Virus record (IMG/VR): IMGVR_UViG_3300033151_000594
Coordinates: 1 to 41,268 of that record
Source of the DNA: a virus
Reading direction: 5' to 3' (one strand)
Length of the DNA stretch: 41,268 nucleotides
Shown here: in pieces, positions 1 to 7,510 of the stretch
Position numbering within the stretch: position 1 is the first letter of the stretch
How the letters are laid out: each line of letters begins with the position of its first letter
Translations under genes and position numbers: made by a program
Notes under the pieces: generated by a model
Databases searched by the model: none
Told to the model about the DNA's origin: nothing
What the model saw: only the letters and a program-made list of their open reading frames with translations

Positions 1-114
1 TAGTATATCTATCTCCTTGCGTCTTTCTTTTAGCGAATCCTGGACCATCGATCTGAGAGTGCTCAGATGTCATATCAGTCACAGTGTAGACATCGTAAAG
101 CTCTCTTGCGACAG
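1..114. repeat. Terminal direct repeat, left copy (circular overlap)
   Basis: These 114 bases are identical to 41155-41268. The capsid reading frame continues in phase across the join, so this is the overlap of a circular assembly rather than a biological repeat inside a gene. The unique circular length is 41,154 bp. The molecule could be circularly permuted headful DNA; a 114-bp physical terminal repeat is less likely because it lies inside a coding region. Confidence 0.95.
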
Positions 115-193
115 CTCCAACCATGTCATATCCTTCTCGCCATTTAACTTTGGCATTTTTTACCAAATCGTTAAATTGTGAAGTTGTAATCAT
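1..193 (-). CDS. Major capsid protein, 5' part (continues at 41154)
   Basis: This is the N-terminal part of the major capsid gene, whose remainder is at 40370-41154. The ATG at 193-191 begins MITTSQFNDLVKNAK and reads in frame through position 1 into the other end, giving a 325-residue protein (978 bp with stop). The upstream leader is A-rich (TTAAAAACG before ATG) with no clear Shine-Dalgarno sequence. It follows the scaffold and decoration genes in transcription order. See the 40370 entry for the family argument. The split is an artefact of where the circle was opened. Confidence 0.9.
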   Translation of the reverse strand, partial: MITTSQFNDLVKNAKVKWREGYDMVGAVARELYDVYTVTDMTSEHSQIDGPGFAKRKTQGDRYT

Positions 194-223
194 CGTTTTT
201 AACTTTTATTTATTAAATCCCTA

Positions 224-643
224 TTAAGCAGCAGCACCACCCTTGACATTCAACGTAGCAACAACTTGGTCATCTGAAATAACATCAGTCACGAAGAAAA
301 CGTCGTAAGTAGATGCAGTAACGTCAACTGTGCTAGCGTCATCGATATCAATGTGCTCACCGATATCAGTTTGTGCGGCTGTACCTGTTCCTAAATCGCA
401 AAGAAACTTGGCGCTATCATCACTTGGAACTAAAACTGGAACTAAAGTAGCTACAGCATAGTCTGCATCTGTAGCAGCAATTGCAATCTGTAGAAGTCCA
501 AGAGGTTTAATAAGAGCTCCATCAACTGCTGGTGTTAGATAACCATTAGCATCAACGTATACAAGATCATTGAACGCAAATTCAGTTGATACAACCTTTT
601 TGTACCATTCAACATGGTACTTTCCTTTGTAAGGTGAAATCAT
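224..643 (-). CDS. Probable head decoration / capsid-stabilising protein
   Basis: The 139-residue protein lies directly between the scaffold and capsid genes, the usual place of a gpD-like decoration protein. It is acidic, has no cysteine-rich motif or membrane segment, and alternates short hydrophobic stretches with Gly/Asp/Thr turns (for example VDANGYLTPAV, VFFVTDVISDDQ), as expected of a small beta-barrel that coats the shell. It ends in GGAAA. The ATG at 643 has an AAAGGA element about 7 bases upstream, one of the better ribosome sites in the head block. Role is inferred from position and composition, not from a recognised motif. Confidence 0.55.
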   Translation of the reverse strand: MISPYKGKYHVEWYKKVVSTEFAFNDLVYVDANGYLTPAVDGALIKPLGLLQIAIAATDADYAVATLVPVLVPSDDSAKFLCDLGTGTAAQTDIGEHIDIDDASTVDVTASTYDVFFVTDVISDDQVVATLNVKGGAAA

Positions 644-662
644 TTTTTTCCTTTTTAATTAA

Positions 663-1403
663 TTATGAGATGGATATCTCAGCAGACAAGCTATCATCTT
701 CTTTTTCAAGAGCTTCTTTATCAACTCTCATTCTAGTCGCTATACTTAGCTGTCCTTCGGATACCTCTTCTCCATTGTCCCCTTCATACTTACCTGAATT
801 ACCTGCTCCAGCGTTTGAAGATAAATCACGTATATTTTCTTGAGCTTCCGTCTTTCTCATTTCAGCTGGATCAATCTTCTCACCAGCATCAAACTTGCGC
901 AATACTTCTGCTCTCTCTAAATCCCTTATAATAGCTCTAGGACTGTCTTTACCATTCTTAGGATTGTAGTTTAAAGCGATCTTCTCCCACTTTTCGTCAG
1001 TTATTTCAGGATTAGCTTCCCTAAAATCTGCGATGGCTTGCTTCTCGTTCTTAGTTTCAATAGCTTTATTAGCAGCTTCTTCTGCAGCTTTCTGAGTCTT
1101 ACTAAGAGTTTCCTCTTGAAATCTAAGAGAATCTTCATCCCAATTGGATTTGTTCTCATTTTTATCAGCATCTGCATCGTCATCAGTATCCTGATCTCCA
1201 AGAGCTTTCTCATTACCTTTGATCTCCTTGAGTTTAGCTTCTCGCTCAAGCAGTCCTTTTTTGTAATTCTCTTTCTCTTCCTCAGCTTTAGCTTTATCAA
1301 CTTCGATTTGAGCCTTCTCTGATTCTATTTTGCTCAATTCTGCCTTTAACTCTTCAGTTGTTGGCTCGATAACTTCACCATTTTCGTCTTTTTTAATTTC
1401 CAT
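663..1403 (-). CDS. Scaffolding protein
   Basis: The 246-residue protein is highly charged. Residues about 15-60 are a Lys/Glu-rich coiled coil (TEELKAELSKIESEKAQIE), followed by an acidic linker DQDTDDDADADKNE, a second helical region and a Gly/Ser-rich hinge near 200. This is the signature of internal scaffolds that direct procapsid assembly. Order portal - scaffold - decoration - capsid matches podoviral head operons. No protease motif (Ser/His/Asp) is visible, so maturation protease activity is not supported. The ATG at 1403 is preceded by a TTTAAACAT-type leader. Confidence 0.75.
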   Translation of the reverse strand: MEIKKDENGEVIEPTTEELKAELSKIESEKAQIEVDKAKAEEEKENYKKGLLEREAKLKEIKGNEKALGDQDTDDDADADKNENKSNWDEDSLRFQEETLSKTQKAAEEAANKAIETKNEKQAIADFREANPEITDEKWEKIALNYNPKNGKDSPRAIIRDLERAEVLRKFDAGEKIDPAEMRKTEAQENIRDLSSNAGAGNSGKYEGDNGEEVSEGQLSIATRMRVDKEALEKEDDSLSAEISIS

Positions 1404-1528
1404 ATGTTTAAAGACATCTTATTTTAAGACGGTTGTCCTCCGTCCAATATGTTAAAAATTAATACCCTTCTTATAAAGAGCGAATTCAGATTGAGTAGTT
1501 AGGTAATATACTCAATCCTCTTCACTAT
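1404..1528 (-). promoter_or_regulatory. Intergenic leader with two hairpins upstream of scaffold
   Basis: This 125-bp gap in the otherwise packed late operon holds a 9-bp hairpin (1489-1497 with 1509-1517, GATTGAGTA/TACTCAATC) and, nearer the scaffold ATG, a GACGG/CCGTC hairpin around 1430-1446. Neither is followed by a U-run on the minus strand, so they look like mRNA processing or stabilising structures that could set head-protein stoichiometry rather than terminators. No convincing promoter is seen. Confidence 0.4.
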
Positions 1529-1843
1529 CTATTTCTCCTTTTCTGATTCTTCTTTTTTAATAGCTTTTTCTTTTCTTTTCAATTCATGATTGATGTTCGT
1601 ACTCAATGCCTGCAATTCTTTTATTCTACCAACTGTCTGCCAATATTCTTTATCATTCTCCATCCCAAGGCTTAGTAATTGCAATAGACTCTTCTTTCTT
1701 AAGGTATAATACTGTTTCCATCCATTATCCTTATAAGAAACATATAGCCATTTGCTTAATACTCCCTTATCAACAACTCCTAGGTTTTCAGATAGGTTTA
1801 GCTTTAATATTCTCGCTAATAACTTTATAATTAAATTTCTCAT
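1529..1843 (-). CDS. Hypothetical protein between portal and scaffold
   Basis: The 104-residue protein is not recognised. It is basic overall, starts MRNLIIKLLARILKLNL, which could form an amphipathic helix, and ends in a Lys/Glu-rich helix (KRKEKAIKKEESEKEK). Its ATG overlaps the portal stop codon as TAATG, so it is probably translationally coupled to portal. A head-assembly accessory or second small scaffold is possible from position; nothing in the sequence proves this. Confidence 0.6.
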   Translation of the reverse strand: MRNLIIKLLARILKLNLSENLGVVDKGVLSKWLYVSYKDNGWKQYYTLRKKSLLQLLSLGMENDKEYWQTVGRIKELQALSTNINHELKRKEKAIKKEESEKEK

Positions 1844-3816
1844 TATTGTGTTGGTGCTACTGGTAAATTAAGTTGTGATTGTTCTTCTGACTCTTGTCCT
1901 TCTACAGGAGCTTCAAGTTGAGCTCCTCCAGGAGCAGCATCAGCAGGTAATGCTTCTTGTTCTGCTTGATCACTTGATAAATCATAATCATCGACGTCTT
2001 CATTGAATGAAACAATTGTATCTCTGATTAACTTCTCTTCATTCTTCTGGAAGAATTCAGGGAAGGCAGTTCCTAGAGTTCTTAGTTTATCTTCATTCTT
2101 ACTAACTGAATAAGAGCCATTCTTTTGATACATATCTTCAGAAACAATCTTAATCTTATACTCCCATCCCTTTAAGTATTCAGCGGTAACTGCTATCTCT
2201 TCATAGTTTACATCAGGATTAACAGCTTTGAATTCTGTGACATTCTTATCGATATCAGATTGGACTGGAAGAGATTCTTTATCTTTTGCAATAATAATAC
2301 CTCTTGTTCCTTTCTGTCCATTTGCTAAATCAACATTCTCTACAAGAAACTTTCTGAATTGCTCTCCTTTTTCTTTACCAACAACCGCATTGATTCTACT
2401 AGGAGGATAGTAAGTTAGAATATTAAGAGCTCTAAGTTTAATCTTCTGCATCCAAAAACCAGTAATAAACAAGAAGAATATTCCTTTCAACTCTCTAGCT
2501 TTCTCATTGGCAATAACAACTTCTCTTGCAGTAACTCCTGTTCCTTGTACTCCTTGCTGTGCTGAATCAACTGAACTTAAATCTAATCCCTGACTAATAA
2601 GCTTGATCATATTAAACTCCGATTGAGTTGTTCCTGAATTAGGCATCTCTTTGACCTGATTAATATCCTGAACATAAACCTTTGTATCCAATGTAATCAT
2701 CTCATCTTCGAGATCAAAGTCATCCTTATTTATATTTCCTATTAACAAGTTAGTAACAAGACTCTTATATGTCTTATCAGCTGTCATATTATAAAATGAA
2801 TTGATGATATCCTGCTCACCCATCAACGCGTTAGGCAATGAATTCATCCAAAAGAAATCACCTGAAAATGGAGCATATCCACCTTTAGAGAATGGATAAT
2901 ACTTCTCTTCTTTACCAAGCATCATAGGAGCATCAAGCATATTGATACCATTAGCAACAATAACATTTTCATCACTAATCTTATTGAAATAACGAATCAC
3001 TTCAATAGGTCTTTCCTTTGTTCTAACATTCCAATCCTCAAAGAAATATCTCTCGTCCATATCTTTCTCGACTAATTCATTGCCAGTTCTAACATGTTTA
3101 TAGTTAGGATAGTTACTAAACTCATAAGCAAAGTCTCTCTTTGACATGTATTGAACCCAGATAACAGCTGGTTGATCTTGAATATCTCTGACGTAAGCAC
3201 TGTAAACGAAAAAGTTTTCAAGAGGAACAATAAAACTTTTACATCCTTTGTCAATAGTTATCTTCTTTTCTTCAAATTCTACTTCTCCTGTAACTACATC
3301 AAATGATGTTACTTCCTTTCTTGTAACTTTAGTTTTCAAATAACCATCATAATCAATCACTGTTCCCTTTATCGCAGCATCTAAAGTCTCATAGAAATTC
3401 TCTTCTTCTTTGTTTTGATTATCATAACTAGCCTTAACAAGATCCGAAACCACTCCAGCGACCTTCATATTCGTTTCATTCTTTTCATTAACGGCTGTGA
3501 TTCTCATTGGAGGAACATCAAGAGCCACAGAAGCCAATATTGCCATCGTCTTATTCCTTGTAACCGGATGAAAGAAGTTAGCTTGCCATTTCTCTTTAGA
3601 TTGACTCTTTCGACTAGGAACATAACTATTAAACCTTTTCTCTGAATCATCTACGAATTGAGTAAGAGTACGATCATTAAAGTAATGATAAGGCTTATTG
3701 GTTACATCTCTCATCAATTCAAACTCCTCGTAAATCCTTCTTACGAGTTGCATATCCTTAATAGATGGATTATATTTATTCTTTGGCTTATCTAGTTGTT
3801 CTATTTCTTTATTCAT
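1843..3816 (-). CDS. Portal protein
   Basis: The 657-residue protein lies just after the terminase block, where the portal always sits, and its length fits podoviral P22-type portals (about 600-725). It forms the dodecameric DNA channel at one head vertex. The N-terminal region holds helical and Tyr-rich segments (RRIYEEFELMRDV, ENFYETLDAAIKG), then a core with YPFSKGGYAPFSGDFFW and a region MGEQDIINSFYNM typical of the wing and stem. The C-terminal about 40 residues are a Gln/Glu/Pro/Ala-rich tail (EQEALPADAAPGGAQ) likely disordered. Its start overlaps the end of the upstream gene by 8 bp. Confidence 0.85.
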   Translation of the reverse strand: MNKEIEQLDKPKNKYNPSIKDMQLVRRIYEEFELMRDVTNKPYHYFNDRTLTQFVDDSEKRFNSYVPSRKSQSKEKWQANFFHPVTRNKTMAILASVALDVPPMRITAVNEKNETNMKVAGVVSDLVKASYDNQNKEEENFYETLDAAIKGTVIDYDGYLKTKVTRKEVTSFDVVTGEVEFEEKKITIDKGCKSFIVPLENFFVYSAYVRDIQDQPAVIWVQYMSKRDFAYEFSNYPNYKHVRTGNELVEKDMDERYFFEDWNVRTKERPIEVIRYFNKISDENVIVANGINMLDAPMMLGKEEKYYPFSKGGYAPFSGDFFWMNSLPNALMGEQDIINSFYNMTADKTYKSLVTNLLIGNINKDDFDLEDEMITLDTKVYVQDINQVKEMPNSGTTQSEFNMIKLISQGLDLSSVDSAQQGVQGTGVTAREVVIANEKARELKGIFFLFITGFWMQKIKLRALNILTYYPPSRINAVVGKEKGEQFRKFLVENVDLANGQKGTRGIIIAKDKESLPVQSDIDKNVTEFKAVNPDVNYEEIAVTAEYLKGWEYKIKIVSEDMYQKNGSYSVSKNEDKLRTLGTAFPEFFQKNEEKLIRDTIVSFNEDVDDYDLSSDQAEQEALPADAAPGGAQLEAPVEGQESEEQSQLNLPVAPTQ

Positions 3817-4228
3817 TTGATATTCCTAGTTTAATAGAGTCTTCTTCTGTTATCATCTTGACCTTCAAATCTTTTAACTTTGTGAAGTCTTCTCTTTCTT
3901 CTAAGTCTACTATTCCTGACTTAGCCTTTGTTCTCTCTAGAGCTCTCTCATACTTAAGGAACTCTTGTTGATCGATATTCCCTTCTTTATCTAAAACTTT
4001 CTTTCCATATATTCTAATAGCATCCATTGAATTAGCGAACTGTATCTTAACTTGTCTTATCGCTCTATTCTTAGCTAGTCCATGTTTAACTTTCTTGCCT
4101 TTCCTATCAGCTATCTCATAACCAGCACCAAATTCATCCTTTATTCCATTAATTGATATCTTACAATAACCTAGAATAGCACTTCCTTCTTCCCATATAT
4201 AAACATGATTAGCTTTGATCTTTTTCAT
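3809..4228 (-). CDS. Hypothetical protein between terminase and portal
   Basis: The 139-residue basic protein is not recognised. It begins MKKIKANHVYIWEEGSAILG and shows a likely beta-rich N-terminal half (residues 8-50) and a helical, Lys/Arg/Glu-rich second half (EFLKYERALERTKAKSG). No catalytic motif or membrane segment is visible. It overlaps the portal start by 8 bp and so is expressed with head genes. A packaging or portal-assembly accessory is a guess from position only. Confidence 0.6.
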   Translation of the reverse strand: MKKIKANHVYIWEEGSAILGYCKISINGIKDEFGAGYEIADRKGKKVKHGLAKNRAIRQVKIQFANSMDAIRIYGKKVLDKEGNIDQQEFLKYERALERTKAKSGIVDLEEREDFTKLKDLKVKMITEEDSIKLGISNE

Positions 4229-4244
4229 GTAATCTTGTTATAAG

Positions 4245-4598
4245 TTATACCTCCACTCTTTCAATTAAGTCTTGTATAGTTTTAATTGAATCGTTTACCT
4301 TATCAGAATTTCCTCTTATCAAACGTCCGATTGGTGTCAAATCTTGGCTCTCTGCATCGGAACATTTTTCTGGATTCTCTAGCGATAACACAGGTCCGAG
4401 TTTTTCTGCGAGTAAACTAATTACATGAAAAAGCTTCTCAGCCGCTTCAGACTGCATACTTAACTCCTTTTCTATTTCCGGTATTGTAGGTGACGACGTC
4501 TTTGCAACTTCTCCTTCATATTTACCTTCTTGTTCTATTTTTTCATCTTCTCTATACTCTACTCCACTTCTTATTGCTCTCTCCTGTTTTCCATACAT
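4245..4598 (-). CDS. Hypothetical acidic protein in packaging block
   Basis: The 117-residue acidic protein is of unknown family. Residues about 40-70 (IPEIEKELSMQSEAAEKLFHVISLLAEKL) and the C-terminus (DSIKTIQDLIERVEV) form two predicted amphipathic helices separated by a turn-rich stretch, which suggests a helical dimer. It lies 17 bp below terminase large subunit and 16 bp above the next gene, in a tight operon. No conserved residues suggest enzymatic activity. Confidence 0.55.
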   Translation of the reverse strand: MYGKQERAIRSGVEYREDEKIEQEGKYEGEVAKTSSPTIPEIEKELSMQSEAAEKLFHVISLLAEKLGPVLSLENPEKCSDAESQDLTPIGRLIRGNSDKVNDSIKTIQDLIERVEV

Positions 4599-4615
4599 AG
4601 TTTTTTTATTACAAT

Positions 4616-6106
4616 TTAATACCCCCCCATATTTAAATTATACCCACCCTCACTATCATCTGAATCTCTCTTCTTACTTATCCTTCTTTTCATTTGAGCT
4701 TGCGCTGCATGAGACTTAGGAAATGCAAATGTTAACATTAAACTATCTGCAACATCAGGACTATCTATGCCCTTCTTTCTCATCTCATCTTTACTCATTA
4801 TGATCATTGTTCCTGAGCTATCCTTAACTTTAAACTTAATCTGAGTCAATTGATACCAATCAGGATGTCTCTTTAGTTTACCTCCAGCTTTAATCCAATC
4901 TCTCACTCTCCAATAAGACTCAGCTCTTAAATTATAGAAGTTAACTTTATCTAATGGTGATGAGCTTACTTTAATCCCTTTAACAGGAATCTTCTGCTCA
5001 ATGAATCTATCAACTACACCACTTCCGACTCCGATAGCATCTATGAAAACTTCTTTCTTATCTATACTTAACTTATTACATATCTGAATAGTATTCCCAA
5101 CCGTTATCATTAAATTCTTCTCATGATCCTTTCTAGCAATAGCAGCGAAATTTTCCGATCTAACTACAAAACTATTAAAGTTAGCACCTCCTTGAGCTAC
5201 ATCAACTCCTAATCTTCTTGTTCCAAACATTGGAATATTCTCATCAACAAATGCTTCTTCTAATTCATCATCTGTTATTAATGGACTCCAACCATCTTGA
5301 TCAACCATATCAGCCGCAGGAAACTTATTCTCAAAAAGAATGTCGAAGTTAGGCTTAGTCTTTGCAATAGATAAATACTCTTCAGTTAATCTTCCTTCTA
5401 TAAGACCAATAGAGCAATCAATATTCCTACAAAAGACGCTACTATCTCTTGTGTCTGCTAAGAAATGACCTCTAGTAAAAGGGTTACCAATCTTCAAATA
5501 AAAGTAATCATCAGCATTATCAGCTAGCATACGAAAAATCTTACCTTCCATTTCATCGTCAACTAAAGCAGCTTCATCTAATACAACATTAGGAGCTCCA
5601 AATCCCATAACAGCTTCACCAGCCTTAATCTTATTACCTGAATCAACTCCAATAATGAATATCTCTCCTAATGTTCCATCAGAGTGTTTAAAATTAACAC
5701 GATCCTTTGTTCTCTTTCTTCTAAGGGACTCTATTGATTCTCCTTTATCTATTATAAGCTTAGACTTGAAGTAATCATTATCGAAGGCGTGCTGTAAGAT
5801 ATAATCCATAATGATTCTCGCTTTCTCTTTGCTCGGTGCTATAATAGACCATTTCTCTGGAAATGTAGAAGCTCTTAATAAGACCGCTAAGGCTACTGTC
5901 ATAGACTTACCAAAGCGCGTATGGGCCATTAGATGAACGCTGGGATGCTTTCGCTTCCATATATCATTAAAGATCTCACACTGAGTTCGTGTCAATTGTA
6001 ACTTCTCACCTTTTTCATTTTTAAAAAGAACTTCTATTCGCTTAAACGTCTCGTACTGTTCGTCGGTATATTTTAATGTGCGATTCTTTAATTCAACTGT
6101 GTGCAT
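4616..6106 (-). CDS. terL: Terminase large subunit (ATPase and nuclease)
   Basis: The 496-residue packaging motor has both domains. The ATPase carries a Walker A-type loop AHTRFGKS (residues 61-68) and Walker B VVLDE (174-178, E178 catalytic). The RuvC-fold nuclease carries D302 (RLGVDVAQGG), D356 (VFIDAIGVGSG) and D451/D454 (SPDVADS), the acidic triad that cuts concatemers. It acts at the portal vertex to translocate DNA into the procapsid. It follows the small subunit by 8 bp. The start at 6106 is 60 residues before Walker A, normal for the family. Its late position suggests headful or cos packaging; sequence alone does not say which. Confidence 0.95.
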   Translation of the reverse strand: MHTVELKNRTLKYTDEQYETFKRIEVLFKNEKGEKLQLTRTQCEIFNDIWKRKHPSVHLMAHTRFGKSMTVALAVLLRASTFPEKWSIIAPSKEKARIIMDYILQHAFDNDYFKSKLIIDKGESIESLRRKRTKDRVNFKHSDGTLGEIFIIGVDSGNKIKAGEAVMGFGAPNVVLDEAALVDDEMEGKIFRMLADNADDYFYLKIGNPFTRGHFLADTRDSSVFCRNIDCSIGLIEGRLTEEYLSIAKTKPNFDILFENKFPAADMVDQDGWSPLITDDELEEAFVDENIPMFGTRRLGVDVAQGGANFNSFVVRSENFAAIARKDHEKNLMITVGNTIQICNKLSIDKKEVFIDAIGVGSGVVDRFIEQKIPVKGIKVSSSPLDKVNFYNLRAESYWRVRDWIKAGGKLKRHPDWYQLTQIKFKVKDSSGTMIIMSKDEMRKKGIDSPDVADSLMLTFAFPKSHAAQAQMKRRISKKRDSDDSEGGYNLNMGGY

Positions 6107-6114
6107 ATAATTTC

Positions 6115-6645
6115 TTATTTAGCCCAATCTTTTAGTTCACTTTCTAAGTTTCTTACTTTAACTGCTGATCCATCCTCTCCTCCGTCAATACCAATATTCT
6201 GCCTGGCTTTGCCGAATGTTCTATCAAGTAAACTATCTAATGCTTTATTATCAGGTCTCTCTGTTGTTATAAAGTAATAATCACTAGTTCCTTCATACTC
6301 TCCCGCTAAATACGATTCTATCTCTTCTTGGGACTCAATTAAAATAGGCTTAGATTTCTTTCCTTCATCGTCTTCATCAATCCTATAAAGCATCTGAATA
6401 CCTTTAGCTAACGTCATTTGAGACGTAATCAAAGAATCAGAGCTTCTTAAAACACGTTGTTTTATCTCTTCCTGAACAATTCTCTTATCTTTAGTAGCCT
6501 CATTCTCTTGTCCTTCCGGTCTTCCAGCTCCTTTTCTAGGACCACCCCAGCTCGAATTATTTTTCGAGGTTTCATCCACTTTCTTTTTTTTCTTTTCCTT
6601 TTTCATATTAAAAAATAACAAAGTTAAATTTGTCTTTATATTCAT
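6115..6645 (-). CDS. terS: Terminase small subunit-like protein
   Basis: The protein has the motif WGGPRKGAGRPEG near the N-terminus, a Gly/Arg hinge common at the head of phage terminase small subunits, followed by helical segments (KRIVQEEIKQRVLRSSDSL) and a C-terminal SLLDRTFGKARQNIG. It would recognise phage DNA and recruit TerL. It is the first gene of the late operon. The start is uncertain: ATG 6645 (176 residues) has a better A-rich leader (TACAAACATG) but gives an odd hydrophobic N-terminus, whereas ATG 6606 begins MKKEKKKKKVDE and gives 163 residues, more like family members. Confidence 0.75.
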   Translation of the reverse strand: MNIKTNLTLLFFNMKKEKKKKKVDETSKNNSSWGGPRKGAGRPEGQENEATKDKRIVQEEIKQRVLRSSDSLITSQMTLAKGIQMLYRIDEDDEGKKSKPILIESQEEIESYLAGEYEGTSDYYFITTERPDNKALDSLLDRTFGKARQNIGIDGGEDGSAVKVRNLESELKDWAK

Positions 6646-6662
6646 GTTTGTATTAGTCTTTT

Positions 6663-6711
6663 CAACCCTCTAAAACTTTAGGATTGCTAAAGAAACGAAT
6701 TGAGAGGGTTG
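6663..6711 (-). promoter_or_regulatory. Leader hairpin of the late transcript
   Basis: A 9-bp stem (CAACCCTCT at 6663-6671 with AGAGGGTTG at 6703-6711) encloses a smaller hairpin (CTTTAG 6676-6681 with CTAAAG 6687-6692). It lies between the predicted late start site (about 6720) and the first late ATG. On the plus strand it is followed by TTTTTT and could also act as a terminator protecting late genes from antisense transcription, so it may be bifunctional. Confidence 0.55.
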
Positions 6712-6726
6712 TTTTTTATACTTATA

Positions 6727-6755
6727 ATTATATAGCACTTTTCAAAAAAAAGCAA
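6727..6755 (-). promoter_or_regulatory. Late promoter (sigma70-like), minus strand
   Basis: On the minus strand TTGCTT (6755-6750), 17-bp spacer, TATAAT (6732-6727). It is the only good minus-strand promoter I find ahead of terminase, and would start near 6720. Its -35 lies inside one arm of an inverted repeat whose other arm holds the -35 region of the divergent plus-strand promoter. Confidence 0.7.
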
Positions 6756-6760
6756 CCTTT
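6747..6760. repeat. Inverted repeat arm 1 (control region)
   Basis: AAAAAGCAACCTTT here is the exact reverse complement of 6869-6882, 108 bp away. Both arms cover -35 regions of divergent promoters, the arrangement expected of paired operator sites for one regulator, or a by-product of a shared promoter sequence. Confidence 0.7.
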
Positions 6761-6833
6761 TTAAGGGTTGATGCTTTCATTAAAAGATGCTATAAGTATT
6801 GTATAAACAATAAGATTCAAGACTCTTAAAAAA

Positions 6834-6855
6834 GTTATGAAGAGGTTATGAAGAG
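6834..6855. repeat. Tandem 11-bp direct repeat, likely operator
   Basis: GTTATGAAGAG occurs twice with no gap (6834-6844, 6845-6855). The 11-bp period is about one helical turn, so a protein would bind both on one face. It sits 8 bp upstream of a TTGACT -35 hexamer. It is a candidate activator or repressor site. Confidence 0.55.
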
Positions 6856-6862
6856 TTACTAG

Positions 6863-6902
6863 TTGACTAAAGGTTGCTTTTTATTTATTATTGATATATT
6901 AT
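6863..6902 (+). promoter_or_regulatory. Divergent early promoter(s), plus strand
   Basis: Two overlapping sigma70-like matches: TTGACT (6863) - 17 bp - TATTAT (6886-6891), and TTGCTT (6874) - 17 bp - TATTAT (6897-6902). The second shares its -35 context with the late promoter as an inverted repeat. A transcript would run toward the small ORF at 6938 and the terminator at 7013-7040. Confidence 0.6.
6869..6882. repeat. Inverted repeat arm 2 (control region)
   Basis: AAAGGTTGCTTTTT, exact reverse complement of 6747-6760. See arm 1. Confidence 0.7.
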
Positions 6903-6937
6903 ATTAATATTATTAGGTTATTTTTAACAACAAGTTG

Positions 6938-7042
6938 ATGAAAATAGTTTTCAAAAACATAGGAGAAATCAATTCATACATTTGTGTATTGAAAAGAACC
7001 AATAATCTAATTAACCAAACATTTATTTGTTTGGTTTTTTAG
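6938..7042 (+). CDS. Possible leader peptide overlapping a terminator
   Basis: A 34-codon frame begins with ATG about 35 bp after the early promoter(s) and reads MKIVFKNIGEINSYICVLK. Its last codons and TAG stop lie inside the terminator hairpin and its T-run (7013-7040). That geometry resembles leader-peptide attenuation, in which ribosome position decides termination. It could equally be chance: the peptide matches nothing known to me and lacks a Shine-Dalgarno sequence. Confidence 0.3.
   Translation: MKIVFKNIGEINSYICVLKRTNNLINQTFICLVF
7013..7040 (+). terminator. Rho-independent terminator
   Basis: AACCAAACA (7013-7021), 6-base loop, TGTTTGGTT (7028-7036), running into six T residues (7035-7040). 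Orientation is plus strand. It would end the short transcript from the promoter(s) at 6863-6902, or attenuate the early operon. Confidence 0.85.
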
Positions 7043-7230
7043 TCCATGAAAACGTAGAATACGTCGCTTAATCAGGGATTCCGACTAAAAACAGAAAGAC
7101 TCTGAGAAGATCTAAATGAGTAGCTTATTTGTCTGTAGGTACCAGTTAACAAGGTATGTAGTCAAATTCCAGGCTCTGTGAGAACAACCTGGACCTTAAT
7201 CTGCATGTCTTGAAGATAAGTTAAACACTC
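7042..7230 (+). ncRNA. Structured noncoding segment (unknown RNA)
   Basis: No credible gene fits here. The segment can form a series of hairpins: ACGT/ACGT (about 7051-7063), GTCG/CGAC (about 7064-7086), ACAGA (7091) with TCTGT (7132) enclosing ACTC/GAGT, TACC/GGTA (about 7139-7156), and TTCCAGG with CCTGGA (about 7167-7193). A TCTTGAAGAT near 7208 is complementary to ATCTTCAAGA near 7314. Bases are less AT-rich than the flanks, as structured RNAs often are in AT-rich genomes. No family is recognised; it could be the start of a long untranslated leader. Confidence 0.4.
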
Positions 7231-7426
7231 ACTCCATTTTACTAAACAAAACAAACACTAACATCGTTTTAAAAAATTGAATTTTGCTTTTTTTTAAGAC
7301 TACATTCTATTTAATCTTCAAGATAGAATATAAATATAAACATCAATATCACAATCATTTAATCTCAGTATTCTCTTATATTAAGGTACAATCTAATTTT
7401 ACAAAAAAAAGTCTTCGAATAAATAC
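7231..7426. other. AT-rich intergenic stretch, no gene seen
   Basis: Very AT-rich sequence without an ORF of note. It contains a TTTTGCTTTTTTTT run near 7285 resembling the -35 context of the divergent promoters, and the 7314 partner of the long-range complement to 7208. A weak TACAAT near 7387 is not a convincing promoter. I see no further feature. Confidence 0.5.
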
Positions 7427-7483
7427 TAGAACATGAATGTAATATTATACAACGGTTGATTTATTTTATACATGATGTATAAT
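7427..7483 (+). promoter_or_regulatory. Early promoter P1, copy of cassette at 9879
   Basis: TTGATT (7456-7461), 16-bp spacer, TATAAT (7478-7483). The 29 bp upstream of the -35 (TAGAACATGAA... AACGG) match the promoter at 9879-9935 base for base at most positions with identical spacing, so the whole cassette is duplicated. The predicted start near 7490 is 20 bp before the first early ATG. Confidence 0.8.
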
Positions 7484-7510
7484 AAGAATATTAATAATTA
7501 ATATATAAGT

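Noticed and set aside
1038-1322. Plus-strand hydrophobic ORF opposite the scaffold
   Set aside because: It is the antisense of a Lys/Glu-rich coiled coil, which always reads as Phe/Leu/Ser-rich sequence; no leader or neighbour supports it.
7042-7240. Group I intron core (GACTA/TAGTC, AAGGTATGTAGTC)
   Set aside because: Only the P7-like pairing fits; P3-P6 and an interrupted gene or exon junction are missing, and there is too little sequence upstream.
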